Assembly (NCBI GenBank): GCA_963968595.1
Contig: CAXAHJ010000023.1
Location: 1 to 42,784, forward strand
Source: GCA-2730975 sp937893275
GTDB lineage: Bacteria; Verrucomicrobiota; Verrucomicrobiia; Opitutales; Seribacteraceae
Direction of reading: 5' to 3'
Length of the DNA stretch: 42,784 nt
In this document: positions 15,930-22,815 of the stretch, one piece after another
Position numbering within the stretch: position 1 is the stretch's first letter
Layout: each line of letters opens with the position of its first letter
The notes under the pieces: generated by a model
Databases searched by the model: none
Told to the model about the DNA's origin: nothing
Seen by the model: the letters and a program-made list of their open reading frames with translations, nothing else
Translations under genes and position numbers: made by a program

Positions 15930-16613
15930 TTACTTAAGTTCACGCACCTTCAGGTCGCGAAACCAAATGGCGGCTCCGTGAGACTGCAGGCACACGTGAC
16001 CCTTGTCCACGGTTGCGAATTCCTTCCACTTGGAGAATTTACTTTTTGCCACGCGGGCATTCCAGTCATCACTCCCTATTTGGTAGGAGCAAACTTTCTC
16101 CCCATTCATATGGTGTTCCACGTGATTGCCCGGCTTGATAACGAGTCGCACCGAGTTCCATTGGCCATTGGGTTTAAGATTGGATACCTTCGGAGCGTAC
16201 AAAGCGTAGCATGAACCTGCATCCGTTTTGCCCCCCACTTTCATACTAGAAAGAATCTGGATTTCGGGCCCAGTATGATATGCCGGACCTTTTGTTTCTG
16301 CGACCCTGTAGATAATCCCGCTGTTTCCACCCTTTGGGAGGTTCCATTCCAGAGCCATCTCGAAAAACTGGTACTTGTCCTTGGTCATTAAGTCTCCGCC
16401 TTTGCCGGCAAATTTTATTATGCCGTCATCAACCTTCCAACCCGGATCCGGCTTGTCCTTCTTGTAACCTCTGAAGTGATCTAGGCTCTTTCCGTCAAAA
16501 AGGATTTTCCAATCTTCCTTTTTTGCGGAGCCAGAAGACTTTTCGGCTTTAGCGTTAACGGATAGGGAGCAAAGTAAGGTTGCAATGGCTAGTGATGCTA
16601 TTTGAAGTTTCAT
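15930..16613 (-). CDS. DUF1080 (3-keto-disaccharide hydrolase-type) exported protein
   Basis: A 227-residue single-domain member of the DUF1080 family (PF06439), a jelly-roll related to concanavalin-like lectins. A Sec signal peptide covers residues 1-22 (ending NAKA). The domain opens with LFDGKSLDHFRG (38-49) and continues with GGDLMTKDKYQFFEMALEWNLPKGGNSGIIYRV (family core) and a closing IWFRDLKVREL strand. Some members hydrolyse 3-keto-glycosides made by Gfo/Idh/MocA oxidoreductases (established for a few characterised enzymes), which would fit the oxidoreductase at 2600-3997, though the two genes are far apart. It is first in a run after a 161-nt gap and leads into the propeller gene 43 nt later. 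Family certain, specificity unknown. Confidence 0.93.
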   Translation of the reverse strand: MKLQIASLAIATLLCSLSVNAKAEKSSGSAKKEDWKILFDGKSLDHFRGYKKDKPDPGWKVDDGIIKFAGKGGDLMTKDKYQFFEMALEWNLPKGGNSGIIYRVAETKGPAYHTGPEIQILSSMKVGGKTDAGSCYALYAPKVSNLKPNGQWNSVRLVIKPGNHVEHHMNGEKVCSYQIGSDDWNARVAKSKFSKWKEFATVDKGHVCLQSHGAAIWFRDLKVRELK

Positions 16614-16774
16614 TTTATTAGAGGTGAAGGTTGTTAGCAGGGTCGGTTATTTCTCCATCGCGAACCAAAACCATCTCGAACGCAAGAAGAAGGTTGTAAG
16701 TCATGGTAAATTAGCAATCGAGCTTTGGGGCTGAGATTGAGGCAATGGATGTGGCTCAATTTCTTACAAAACGA

Positions 16775-17848
16775 TTACGGAATGCTTACCTTGTATGACC
16801 AGCGAGTTCCCCATTTGTGAGTTTTCCAATTGTCCTTGGAGGCATAGGATAGGACCACGAATTCATCGGTATCATCGCCCGCGCGATCAACCAATTCCAC
16901 ATAAAGAAATCCGTGATATAAACCCACTCCCTTGGAGGGATCTCTCGGGTCCGTTTTCGCAGCTCCTGCGTCATCGGGATTAAAGACCCAAACTCCTTTC
17001 TCTAGGTCACGGCCAAAACTTTTACCATCCCATCGGGTCCGACTGGGTGGTGAACCGTGGGTGTGACCGTGAAAAAGGGCGATGACGTTGTAGCGTTCGA
17101 TCAGCTTCCAGAAGGACCTCAAGTCCTCTTTCGGCCAGTCGTAATGAGGGCCGAATGGGTGCAGGTGAAAAGAAATGATGACAGGTCTTTCCGATAAACC
17201 CACTCTGGCCTTTAAGTCTTTTTTGAGAAACTCGAGGCTGGATTTCGGAGCGTAATGATGACCTTCGCGTCGTTTGTCCCCCGATCCTGCGAACATGCCC
17301 AGATTTACAAGATGCAGGGGGCCCCAATCCCAAGAGTAATGCAGCCCGTTTGCCGATACCATTCCTACATTAGGGCGGTTTTTGTTGCGCGCAATAATGT
17401 CTTCGATGATGAAGGTGTCGCCTTGAGGGCCATCGTGGTTGCCGTGTAGTTCGTACACGGGGTAGGGGAGCCTCCCGTCTTTGCCCGTTAGTCCAAAGTC
17501 CATTTTGTAGCGTCGCCACTCGAATTTTTGCATGGCCGGATAGTTGCCACCATTTTTATCGGCGCTGTCAATCAAGTCACCCGTTACGATCATACCGAGA
17601 AACTCGTTGGGCACTTTCCCGCTGCCTAAGGATTTAGGAATCTCTCCACCCCCGAAGGTTCCTGCCAAACGAATGAAACGGTCCATCCCTTGCTCTGAAT
17701 ATGGATCGAGAGCCTTTGGATTCGCAGTTTTTTCGGCATGGTACTGCGGGTCACCGCACACAAGGAAAGCGTAACGCTTTTCAATGGCGGAAACAATGCT
17801 TACAGTAAAACCCAAAAAGATGGCGCTCGCCTTACATGCATTTTTCAA
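16775..17848 (-). CDS. Exported calcineurin-like metallophosphoesterase (TTG start)
   Basis: A 357-residue phosphoesterase. No in-frame ATG precedes residue 55, so the start is a TTG at 17846-17848, which opens a clear signal peptide (residues 1-21, KNACKASAIFLGFTVSIVSA). Metal-binding blocks appear in family order: GDPQ (32-35), GDLID (90-94), GNHD (136-139), SFHLHP (226-231) and GHTHG (261-265). The first block has Gln where many members have His (GDxH); a GDPQ form is known in the CSTP1/CPPED1 group. The enzyme probably hydrolyses phosphomonoesters or diesters outside the cytoplasm. The TTG overlaps the stop of a 13-codon mini-ORF starting with ATGAAAAAA at 17884-17886 (TTGA overlap), so translation may be coupled to it, or a base has been lost and the mini-ORF is the true N-terminus. 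Divergent to the protease gene across a 162-nt gap. Confidence 0.9.
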   Translation of the reverse strand: MKNACKASAIFLGFTVSIVSAIEKRYAFLVCGDPQYHAEKTANPKALDPYSEQGMDRFIRLAGTFGGGEIPKSLGSGKVPNEFLGMIVTGDLIDSADKNGGNYPAMQKFEWRRYKMDFGLTGKDGRLPYPVYELHGNHDGPQGDTFIIEDIIARNKNRPNVGMVSANGLHYSWDWGPLHLVNLGMFAGSGDKRREGHHYAPKSSLEFLKKDLKARVGLSERPVIISFHLHPFGPHYDWPKEDLRSFWKLIERYNVIALFHGHTHGSPPSRTRWDGKSFGRDLEKGVWVFNPDDAGAAKTDPRDPSKGVGLYHGFLYVELVDRAGDDTDEFVVLSYASKDNWKTHKWGTRWSYKVSIP

Positions 17849-17886
17849 AAGTCGCTTGTTCTTAAGGTCTTCGTGGGTTTTTTCAT
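17845..17886 (-). CDS. Thirteen-codon leader ORF overlapping the phosphoesterase start
   Basis: The minus strand carries ATG AAA AAA at 17881-17886 and runs 13 codons to a TGA at 17845-17847. That stop shares two bases with the TTG start of the phosphoesterase gene. It may be a coupling leader or the remnant of a longer N-terminus separated by a one-base frameshift. No Shine-Dalgarno sequence is visible. Speculative. Confidence 0.3.
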   Translation of the reverse strand: MKKPTKTLRTSDF

Positions 17887-18010
17887 TACTTTACACCAAG
17901 GTGGCACTAAAGTAACGAGTCAAGCCTTCGGATTGAAATCGTATCCATTAAATAAGAAACGAAGATGTAATTCCTCTTGCTGTTCCTGAAGTTTAGCATT
18001 CCATCTAGGA

Positions 18011-18862
18011 ATGAATTTACCAAAGTCACTCTACCCACTGATTCTCGCCGCTTGTCTAGTCGGCTCAATCTTTGCTGAGAAACCGAAGGCCGGAGTTATT
18101 GACGATTTGGCTCTCAAGTTGCGTTTTCAAAAAGGTCTGGAGGGACTGCATAATAATCAAAAAGGAACTTCTCTGAATACCTTAAGCGGACAACTCAGTA
18201 GGCGGATAACTACCGTTAAGATTCCAGAAACCAAGCTTGAAAGCATACATCCCGAGGAGTTTTATTCCCGTTGCAAGGCTTCTGTACTCGCTATCGGTAG
18301 ACTTTACAAATGTGGCAAATGCACAAAGTGGCATGTTTCGTCTGCTTCCGGTTTCGCACTGAGCGAGGACGGCGTTATCGCGACCAACTACCATGTTGTA
18401 GATAGTAAGGAAGGAGTCGCTTTAGGTGCTATGGACTCCAATGGAAAAACTTTTGTAGTAAGCGAGGTATTGGCCGCGAACAAGTCGGCCGACGTGGCTC
18501 TTCTTCGCCTGCGGGACGCCAAACTTACGCCGCTGCCGCTTGCCGATCGAGCACCTGTGGGCACTTCCGTAAGCGTGATCAGTCATCCGGACGGACGTTA
18601 CTTTACCATGACCAAGGGTGACGTCTCACGATATTTCGTTGCTCGGTCGAAGACCGGACAGGCGAACAGAATGGCAATCACGGCCGACTATGCCAAAGGT
18701 TCCAGCGGGGCCCCCGTACTAGATTCGACCGGAGCTGTCGTGGGGATGGTTTCAGCGACTAACTCGATTTACTATTCGAAGGTTAAAGGTCATAACGAGA
18801 ACTTGCAGATGGTCGTGAAGTCCTGCGTCCCCGTTGATGCCATTCACCGCTTACTTCGCTGA
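18011..18862 (+). CDS. Small exported trypsin-fold serine protease
   Basis: A 283-residue protease, one of only two plus-strand genes. The N-terminus (KSLYPLILAACLVGSIFA) is an export signal that could be cut after FA22 or be a lipoprotein signal, since LAAC15 matches a lipobox. The S1-type triad is complete: His128 in TNYHVV, Asp161 in SADVALL, and Ser232 in AKGSSGAPV. Length and motifs recall the protease core of HtrA/DegP, but no PDZ domain follows, so it resembles short periplasmic Do-like proteases. Four cysteines (88, 101, 104, 272) include a CGKC pair that could form a disulfide or bind metal. AGGA directly abuts the ATG, so ribosome binding is not ideal. It may process or degrade exported proteins of the neighbouring clusters (inference). 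Its stop is 25 nt from that of the convergent DUF1501 gene. Confidence 0.92.
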   Translation: MNLPKSLYPLILAACLVGSIFAEKPKAGVIDDLALKLRFQKGLEGLHNNQKGTSLNTLSGQLSRRITTVKIPETKLESIHPEEFYSRCKASVLAIGRLYKCGKCTKWHVSSASGFALSEDGVIATNYHVVDSKEGVALGAMDSNGKTFVVSEVLAANKSADVALLRLRDAKLTPLPLADRAPVGTSVSVISHPDGRYFTMTKGDVSRYFVARSKTGQANRMAITADYAKGSSGAPVLDSTGAVVGMVSATNSIYYSKVKGHNENLQMVVKSCVPVDAIHRLLR

Positions 18863-18887
18863 ATGGGTTCCTTCGGCAAATCCCCCG

Positions 18888-20255
18888 TTAAATTAATTCG
18901 CGAAGGGGTTTGATCTCTGGTTCCACCGGATACTGTGGGCGACCTCCTAGGTCAAAGATGCGGTCTTTGTTTGAGGGAATGCCCATATTGTTGAAGAGTG
19001 TGGCAAAGACCTCTTTGAACTTAACGGGGCGATCGTTGGGTTCGGCTCCTTGTTTGTCGGTGGAACCAATGGCTTGTCCCGTACGCATCCCGCCTCCCGC
19101 CAAGAGGCAAAAGTTGGCCTTTGGCCAGTGATCACGTCCGCCTTTTGCATTGATTTTCGGCGTGCGGCCGAATTCGCCCCAGCACACGACGCTCACGTCC
19201 TTGTCCATCCCGCGGTCGTGAATATCTTGAACAAGGGCACATAGCGCTTGGTCTAGCATTGGAATGTCAACGCGACCACGAGCGAAATTATTGCTGTGCC
19301 AATCCCACCTGCTGAAGTTCAATGAAACATATCGGGCGCCGGCTTCTACCAGTCGTCGAGCGAGGAGGAAGTTGGTTGTCATTTTGGGAGCACCGTCGGC
19401 TCTCCACTCGGGATCCGGCTTGCCGTAGCGTTCCAGCACTTTCGGGTCTTCTTTACTGAGGTCAAGAGCTCCAGCCATTTTGGAAGAGGACAAAATGCCG
19501 AGAGCCTGCTGCTCGAATTCGTCGAGTGAGCCAAAGTCGCCAGCGTCGTTCAAGTCTCTTCTGAATTTATCAAAAGAACCGCGGAGAGCGCGTCTGTCTT
19601 GAAGGCGTTCGAGAGAAAGGTCGCTCAGAGTCATATTCTCTACGGTATCTAGTCCCGTATTGTCTCCATTTCCTTTGGCTAGGCGGAAGGGTCCATGTTG
19701 TCTTCCTAGGAAACCTCCTTCTCCCGGATCGCCCCATTGTCTGTGACCGGTAGGGTGCATGAGGGACAGGTGGGCAGGAATGCCGTCTTTATCGCTGCCA
19801 TATAGACGAGAGACCCAAGCGCCAATGGAGGCGATACCGCCAGTCATTCCACGAGTGTTACGCGGAAGTGCAGTGAGACATTGGTAGAGGTCGTGTCCAC
19901 TCTGGGAGTCCGCGAGGGAACGAATGATGGCGAACTTGTCCATCATCTTTGCCATCCTCGGCATGTATTCGGAAATTTGGATGCCGGGTACGTTTGTGCC
20001 GATAGGCTTGAATTCGCCCCGGACATCGGATGGTGCGTCGGGTTTCAGGTCCACCATGTCTTGATGGGGTGCTCCACCCGGCAAAAGGACGTTGATTATA
20101 GCTTTGTGTGATCTTCCAAGGCCGGCTTCCCGCTCGGCTCTAAGTAAATTAGGTAAGTTCGCACCCGCTAAGCCGAGAGCACCGATATTCAGGAAGGAAC
20201 GACGTGATAAGCCGTCACAAAATCTTCGGCCCGATTTGCCGTAAATCGATAACAT
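18888..20255 (-). CDS. Second DUF1501 protein with twin-arginine signal
   Basis: A 455-residue DUF1501 protein (PF07394). The leader LSRRSFLNIG lies at residues 16-25 followed by a hydrophobic stretch, so Tat export is likely. Family marks: INVLLPGGAPHQDMVDLKPD (residues about 54-73), SLADSQSGHDLYQCLT, and GEFGRTP with KGGRDHWPKANFC near the C-terminus. Compared with the copy at 13099-14556 it is 30 residues shorter and has a different pattern at the first site (HQDMVD against HIETFN), but both share DLxKExPKVLE. It follows the propeller gene at 20368-21708 by 112 nt, like its paralogue. No PSD1-type cytochrome gene is adjacent. Molecular role unknown; the conserved His and Asp pairs suggest a metal-dependent hydrolase-like fold. 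Confidence 0.94.
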   Translation of the reverse strand: MLSIYGKSGRRFCDGLSRRSFLNIGALGLAGANLPNLLRAEREAGLGRSHKAIINVLLPGGAPHQDMVDLKPDAPSDVRGEFKPIGTNVPGIQISEYMPRMAKMMDKFAIIRSLADSQSGHDLYQCLTALPRNTRGMTGGIASIGAWVSRLYGSDKDGIPAHLSLMHPTGHRQWGDPGEGGFLGRQHGPFRLAKGNGDNTGLDTVENMTLSDLSLERLQDRRALRGSFDKFRRDLNDAGDFGSLDEFEQQALGILSSSKMAGALDLSKEDPKVLERYGKPDPEWRADGAPKMTTNFLLARRLVEAGARYVSLNFSRWDWHSNNFARGRVDIPMLDQALCALVQDIHDRGMDKDVSVVCWGEFGRTPKINAKGGRDHWPKANFCLLAGGGMRTGQAIGSTDKQGAEPNDRPVKFKEVFATLFNNMGIPSNKDRIFDLGGRPQYPVEPEIKPLRELI

Positions 20256-20367
20256 AATTATAACTATTTTCGGAGTTTTTCTGCCTTGGCAATAGGATTA
20301 TGACCTTAAGCCTTTGATTTTTTCGTATGGTGCAGGTTTAAGCGTTAAGTAAGAGACGATATTTGCC

Positions 20368-21708
20368 TTACCGCGCTTCCACCCGATAAAGGGCCTCATT
20401 AGTACGTATGAGAAATGCTTTTCCGTAGGGAGCGAAACTGGCCATGTGGGCAGTGCCGTCGAGCTCATTTTTGGCTATCACTTTAAGGCTTTTTCCGGGC
20501 TTCACGACATGCGTAACGCCATTTCGGTCGCAAAAGTAGATCTTTCCATCGGCATAAGTGGGAGAGGCGCTGAACTCAGCATGAAGACGTTCTTGCCAAT
20601 GTAGTTCCCCGGTTTTCGCGTTTAGACAGGAGGCTATGCCGGCGTCGTTGACTAGATATAGTTCATCGTCGACCAGAATGGGTGAGGGCATCTTTGGCGC
20701 CGATCTAGCTCGCCATTTAATTTCCGGCAGCTTGTCCCCGTTTAGAAGAATCCCGAGGATTTCTCCTTTCATGAAGCAAGTGGAAAGAAAGACCATGCCG
20801 TTGCCGGCTACGGGTCGCGAAACATTTGAGAATCCAAGTAGCCCGTAGGGTAGTTTCCAAAATTCTTTGCCCGTAGCAGGTTCGTAGCAGTAGAGCCAAT
20901 CGGCGGCGGGAGAAAGTAGAAGCTCGGAGCCTTTGTTTTTAACGAGAATGGGCGTGGCATAACTTTTCTTAAGCTGCGGGTTGCTGTTCATCTTACCGCT
21001 TCGTTTGGTTTGCCACACAATTTCCCCGGTCTCTTGCTTCAGAGCGACTATGCTTTGCTTGTCGCTACCGTCGAGGTGGAAAATCATTAGGTCGCCCCAT
21101 AAGAGCGGAGAACTTCCCGGACCATTTTCGTGCATGACCCAGAGACGTTTGTCATTGTTTTTCCAGATAATTTTTCCGGATTTCGCGTCAAGGCATGCAC
21201 TGCCATAGGCACCGAAATGACAGTAAAGTTTACCGTCTTTAAGGCATGGAGTAGAGGAGGAGTAGCTGTTTAACTTATGAACCCATTGCGGCTTTTCCTT
21301 ATTAAAGACCTCAATGTCCCGAAGGATTTTTCCAGTTTCCGGGTTTATCTGTACTGCTCTAAGACTTACTTTTGCGAGGAGGTTTAACGGTTGTCCGCCT
21401 GTATTGACCTTTAGGCGTCTCTTGACGTCTTCCTCTGATGCGGGTGTTTCGTAGGCGGTAGTGAGCCAGACCAGATCGCCTTCTACCACTGGGGAAGAGT
21501 GACCGCGTCCGGGAATTTCCACTTTCCAGACAACATTTTTTTTGGAATTCCATTCGGTCGGGAAACCCGTCCCTTCAAAGTGGCCCGAGGCATTGGGACC
21601 GCGCCATTGCGGCCAAGTGCCCGGGTAAGCAGTTGTGCTTGCAAGAAAGTAGCCAAAAAGGAGGGCGACTCGGCTAAATCCATTGGTGTGAAGAGGAGAG
21701 GTTTTCAT
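20368..21708 (-). CDS. PQQ-like beta-propeller protein paired with the second DUF1501
   Basis: A 446-residue exported propeller. A signal peptide covers residues about 1-28 (VALLFGYFLASTTAYPG). The mature end begins TWPQWRGPNASG, the family opening, and blades repeat as GDLVWLTTA, DGKLYCHFG, DELYLVNDAG and DGKIYFCDRN. The tail has a TNEALYRVEAR strand that closes the propeller. Compared with the propeller at 14663-15886 it has an insert after the third strand (residues about 68-105). No catalytic acids are evident. It is the first gene of a two-gene unit: DUF1501 follows after 112 nt. An inverted repeat at 21724-21745 sits 16 nt before the start codon and may regulate the unit. Function unknown, periplasmic location likely. 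Confidence 0.9.
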   Translation of the reverse strand: MKTSPLHTNGFSRVALLFGYFLASTTAYPGTWPQWRGPNASGHFEGTGFPTEWNSKKNVVWKVEIPGRGHSSPVVEGDLVWLTTAYETPASEEDVKRRLKVNTGGQPLNLLAKVSLRAVQINPETGKILRDIEVFNKEKPQWVHKLNSYSSSTPCLKDGKLYCHFGAYGSACLDAKSGKIIWKNNDKRLWVMHENGPGSSPLLWGDLMIFHLDGSDKQSIVALKQETGEIVWQTKRSGKMNSNPQLKKSYATPILVKNKGSELLLSPAADWLYCYEPATGKEFWKLPYGLLGFSNVSRPVAGNGMVFLSTCFMKGEILGILLNGDKLPEIKWRARSAPKMPSPILVDDELYLVNDAGIASCLNAKTGELHWQERLHAEFSASPTYADGKIYFCDRNGVTHVVKPGKSLKVIAKNELDGTAHMASFAPYGKAFLIRTNEALYRVEAR

Positions 21709-21723
21709 TGTCTATTAAGTGGC

Positions 21724-21745
21724 AATAATTAAACTGCCAATTATT
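21724..21745. promoter_or_regulatory. Inverted repeat AATAATT-N8-AATTATT upstream of a propeller gene
   Basis: Two perfect 7-nt arms (21724-21730 and 21739-21745) flank an 8-nt centre, 16 nt upstream of the ATG at 21706-21708. The layout matches a dimeric-operator pattern, and a repeat of the same arm and gap size lies at 24424-24445 upstream of another gene. No T-run follows, so it is not a terminator. Weak evidence, AT-rich DNA. Confidence 0.3.
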
Positions 21746-21767
21746 TGACCTTTTTTCTCCGAAGGCA

Positions 21768-21783
21768 ATAGGCTATCGCCTAT
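21768..21783 (-). repeat. Perfect 6-bp stem hairpin between gene 21803-22639 and the propeller
   Basis: ATAGGC-TATC-GCCTAT forms a small perfect stem between the stop of the unrecognised gene and the start of the propeller gene. It lacks a T-run on the minus strand, so it could be a weak terminator or nothing more than chance. Confidence 0.3.
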
Positions 21784-21802
21784 ATCTGTAATTTGAGAGT
21801 TC

Positions 21803-22639
21803 TTAGGTGCCCTGCGAAAATTGCCACCAAGGCTTCACCTTTTCGTCGGATTCGAAGATTATCTTAGACTCATCAAATTCTAATCCGTGCTGCAATTTGT
21901 AAGCTGTTCCAGCGACGACGTTCATGCACACTCCTCTTGCGTAAATCGTCTTTGTTTCTTTGTCATTGCCCGTTCCAAATTCAATGTCAGCCTTCCATCC
22001 TCGTTCGTTCTTAAAATCAACGCGATGCGTTCTGCCTTGGGGAAGAAGCACGACGAATTCCCCCGTGATTGTTCCTCTAAAGTAATTCAATACCTTTATT
22101 CCTTGAAGGAAACTTGGGGCCATATATGCGACCATGCTGAGATAACGACGAGCCAGTTGGAGCGCAGTCGGGCTGCGTTCGACTCCCTCGAGAGGATCTC
22201 TTCCCTCGCTAATGTTATACAGAATAGCGTTCCTGAGAGTTTTGGAAGCGCCTGCAGCCGAAAGGAGTGTGCCCTCGTCCTCGCTGGGAGAATCATGCTG
22301 TTGACGGTTGACCATCTCGAATGCTCGACGAAAGGCAGTGGACATCTGTTTCTTGATTTCTTCGTCATCATCATCGGCAACTGTTTTCCCGTCACTTGGC
22401 TTCCGGGGTGTGCCGCCATTGGAACTTTGCAGGCGATCAAACGCTATGTTCACGTCCAGCAATTCGTCCGGCGTGAGGAATGCGCCGTTTTCGCCTTGTG
22501 GGGAAAGAGAAGTGACGTAGCGAAACCATTCATGGTCTTCCGGTTGGATGTCGCGTTGCTCCGTGCGTGGTGTTTTCGCTATCGGTTTTGCTTCTCCGGC
22601 GGAGGTCGCATGGGTTTCCATGATGTCGGTTTTACTCAT
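21803..22639 (-). CDS. Unrecognised cytoplasmic protein
   Basis: A 278-residue protein I do not recognise. There is no signal peptide or membrane segment, unlike nearly all its neighbours. An excellent Shine-Dalgarno AAAGGA (22647-22652) lies 7 nt before the ATG, so the start is secure and the gene is likely real. Residues about 1-40 are polar and basic, residues 92-95 form an acidic DDDD block followed by EE and KK, and the centre (residues about 105-175) looks helical with Arg and Leu. The C-terminal half (about 185-278) seems beta-rich, with EFVVLLPQGRTHRVDF and GWKADIEFG. It lies between the DUF3500-DUF1080 gene and the propeller gene on the same strand, but has its own strong ribosome site and large flanking gaps, so co-regulation is not shown. 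Function unknown; fold search needed. Confidence 0.8.
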   Translation of the reverse strand: MSKTDIMETHATSAGEAKPIAKTPRTEQRDIQPEDHEWFRYVTSLSPQGENGAFLTPDELLDVNIAFDRLQSSNGGTPRKPSDGKTVADDDDEEIKKQMSTAFRRAFEMVNRQQHDSPSEDEGTLLSAAGASKTLRNAILYNISEGRDPLEGVERSPTALQLARRYLSMVAYMAPSFLQGIKVLNYFRGTITGEFVVLLPQGRTHRVDFKNERGWKADIEFGTGNDKETKTIYARGVCMNVVAGTAYKLQHGLEFDESKIIFESDEKVKPWWQFSQGT

Positions 22640-22646
22640 TTTCTCA

Positions 22647-22652
22647 TCCTTT
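22647..22652 (-). promoter_or_regulatory. Strong ribosome binding site of the unrecognised gene
   Basis: The minus strand reads AAAGGA, 7 nt upstream of the ATG at 22637-22639. It is one of the best Shine-Dalgarno matches in the window and fixes the start. Confidence 0.8.
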
Positions 22653-22761
22653 CAAGGTATATCGGAGAAACATTCTCGTTTCTTACGGATACGACAATAA
22701 CTCGATAACCCCACCATTGCAAATGGAGGCGATTTCACATGATTGTGCGACAACCAATGGA

Positions 22762-22781
22762 GGAGCGACCTTGGTCGCTCC
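22762..22781. repeat. Perfect 9-bp palindrome (REP-like)
   Basis: GGAGCGACC and GGTCGCTCC are perfect arms around a TT loop, in the gap between the unrecognised gene and the DUF3500-DUF1080 gene. AATGGAGG occurs just before it and again about 30 nt upstream. Minus-strand transcripts of the DUF3500 gene would meet this hairpin after the stop but without a T-run. The form resembles repetitive extragenic palindromes seen in many bacteria; copies elsewhere in the genome would settle it. Confidence 0.5.
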
Positions 22782-22815
22782 TTCTACATTCCGAGAATTG
22801 CGTTCTTCCCGATTG

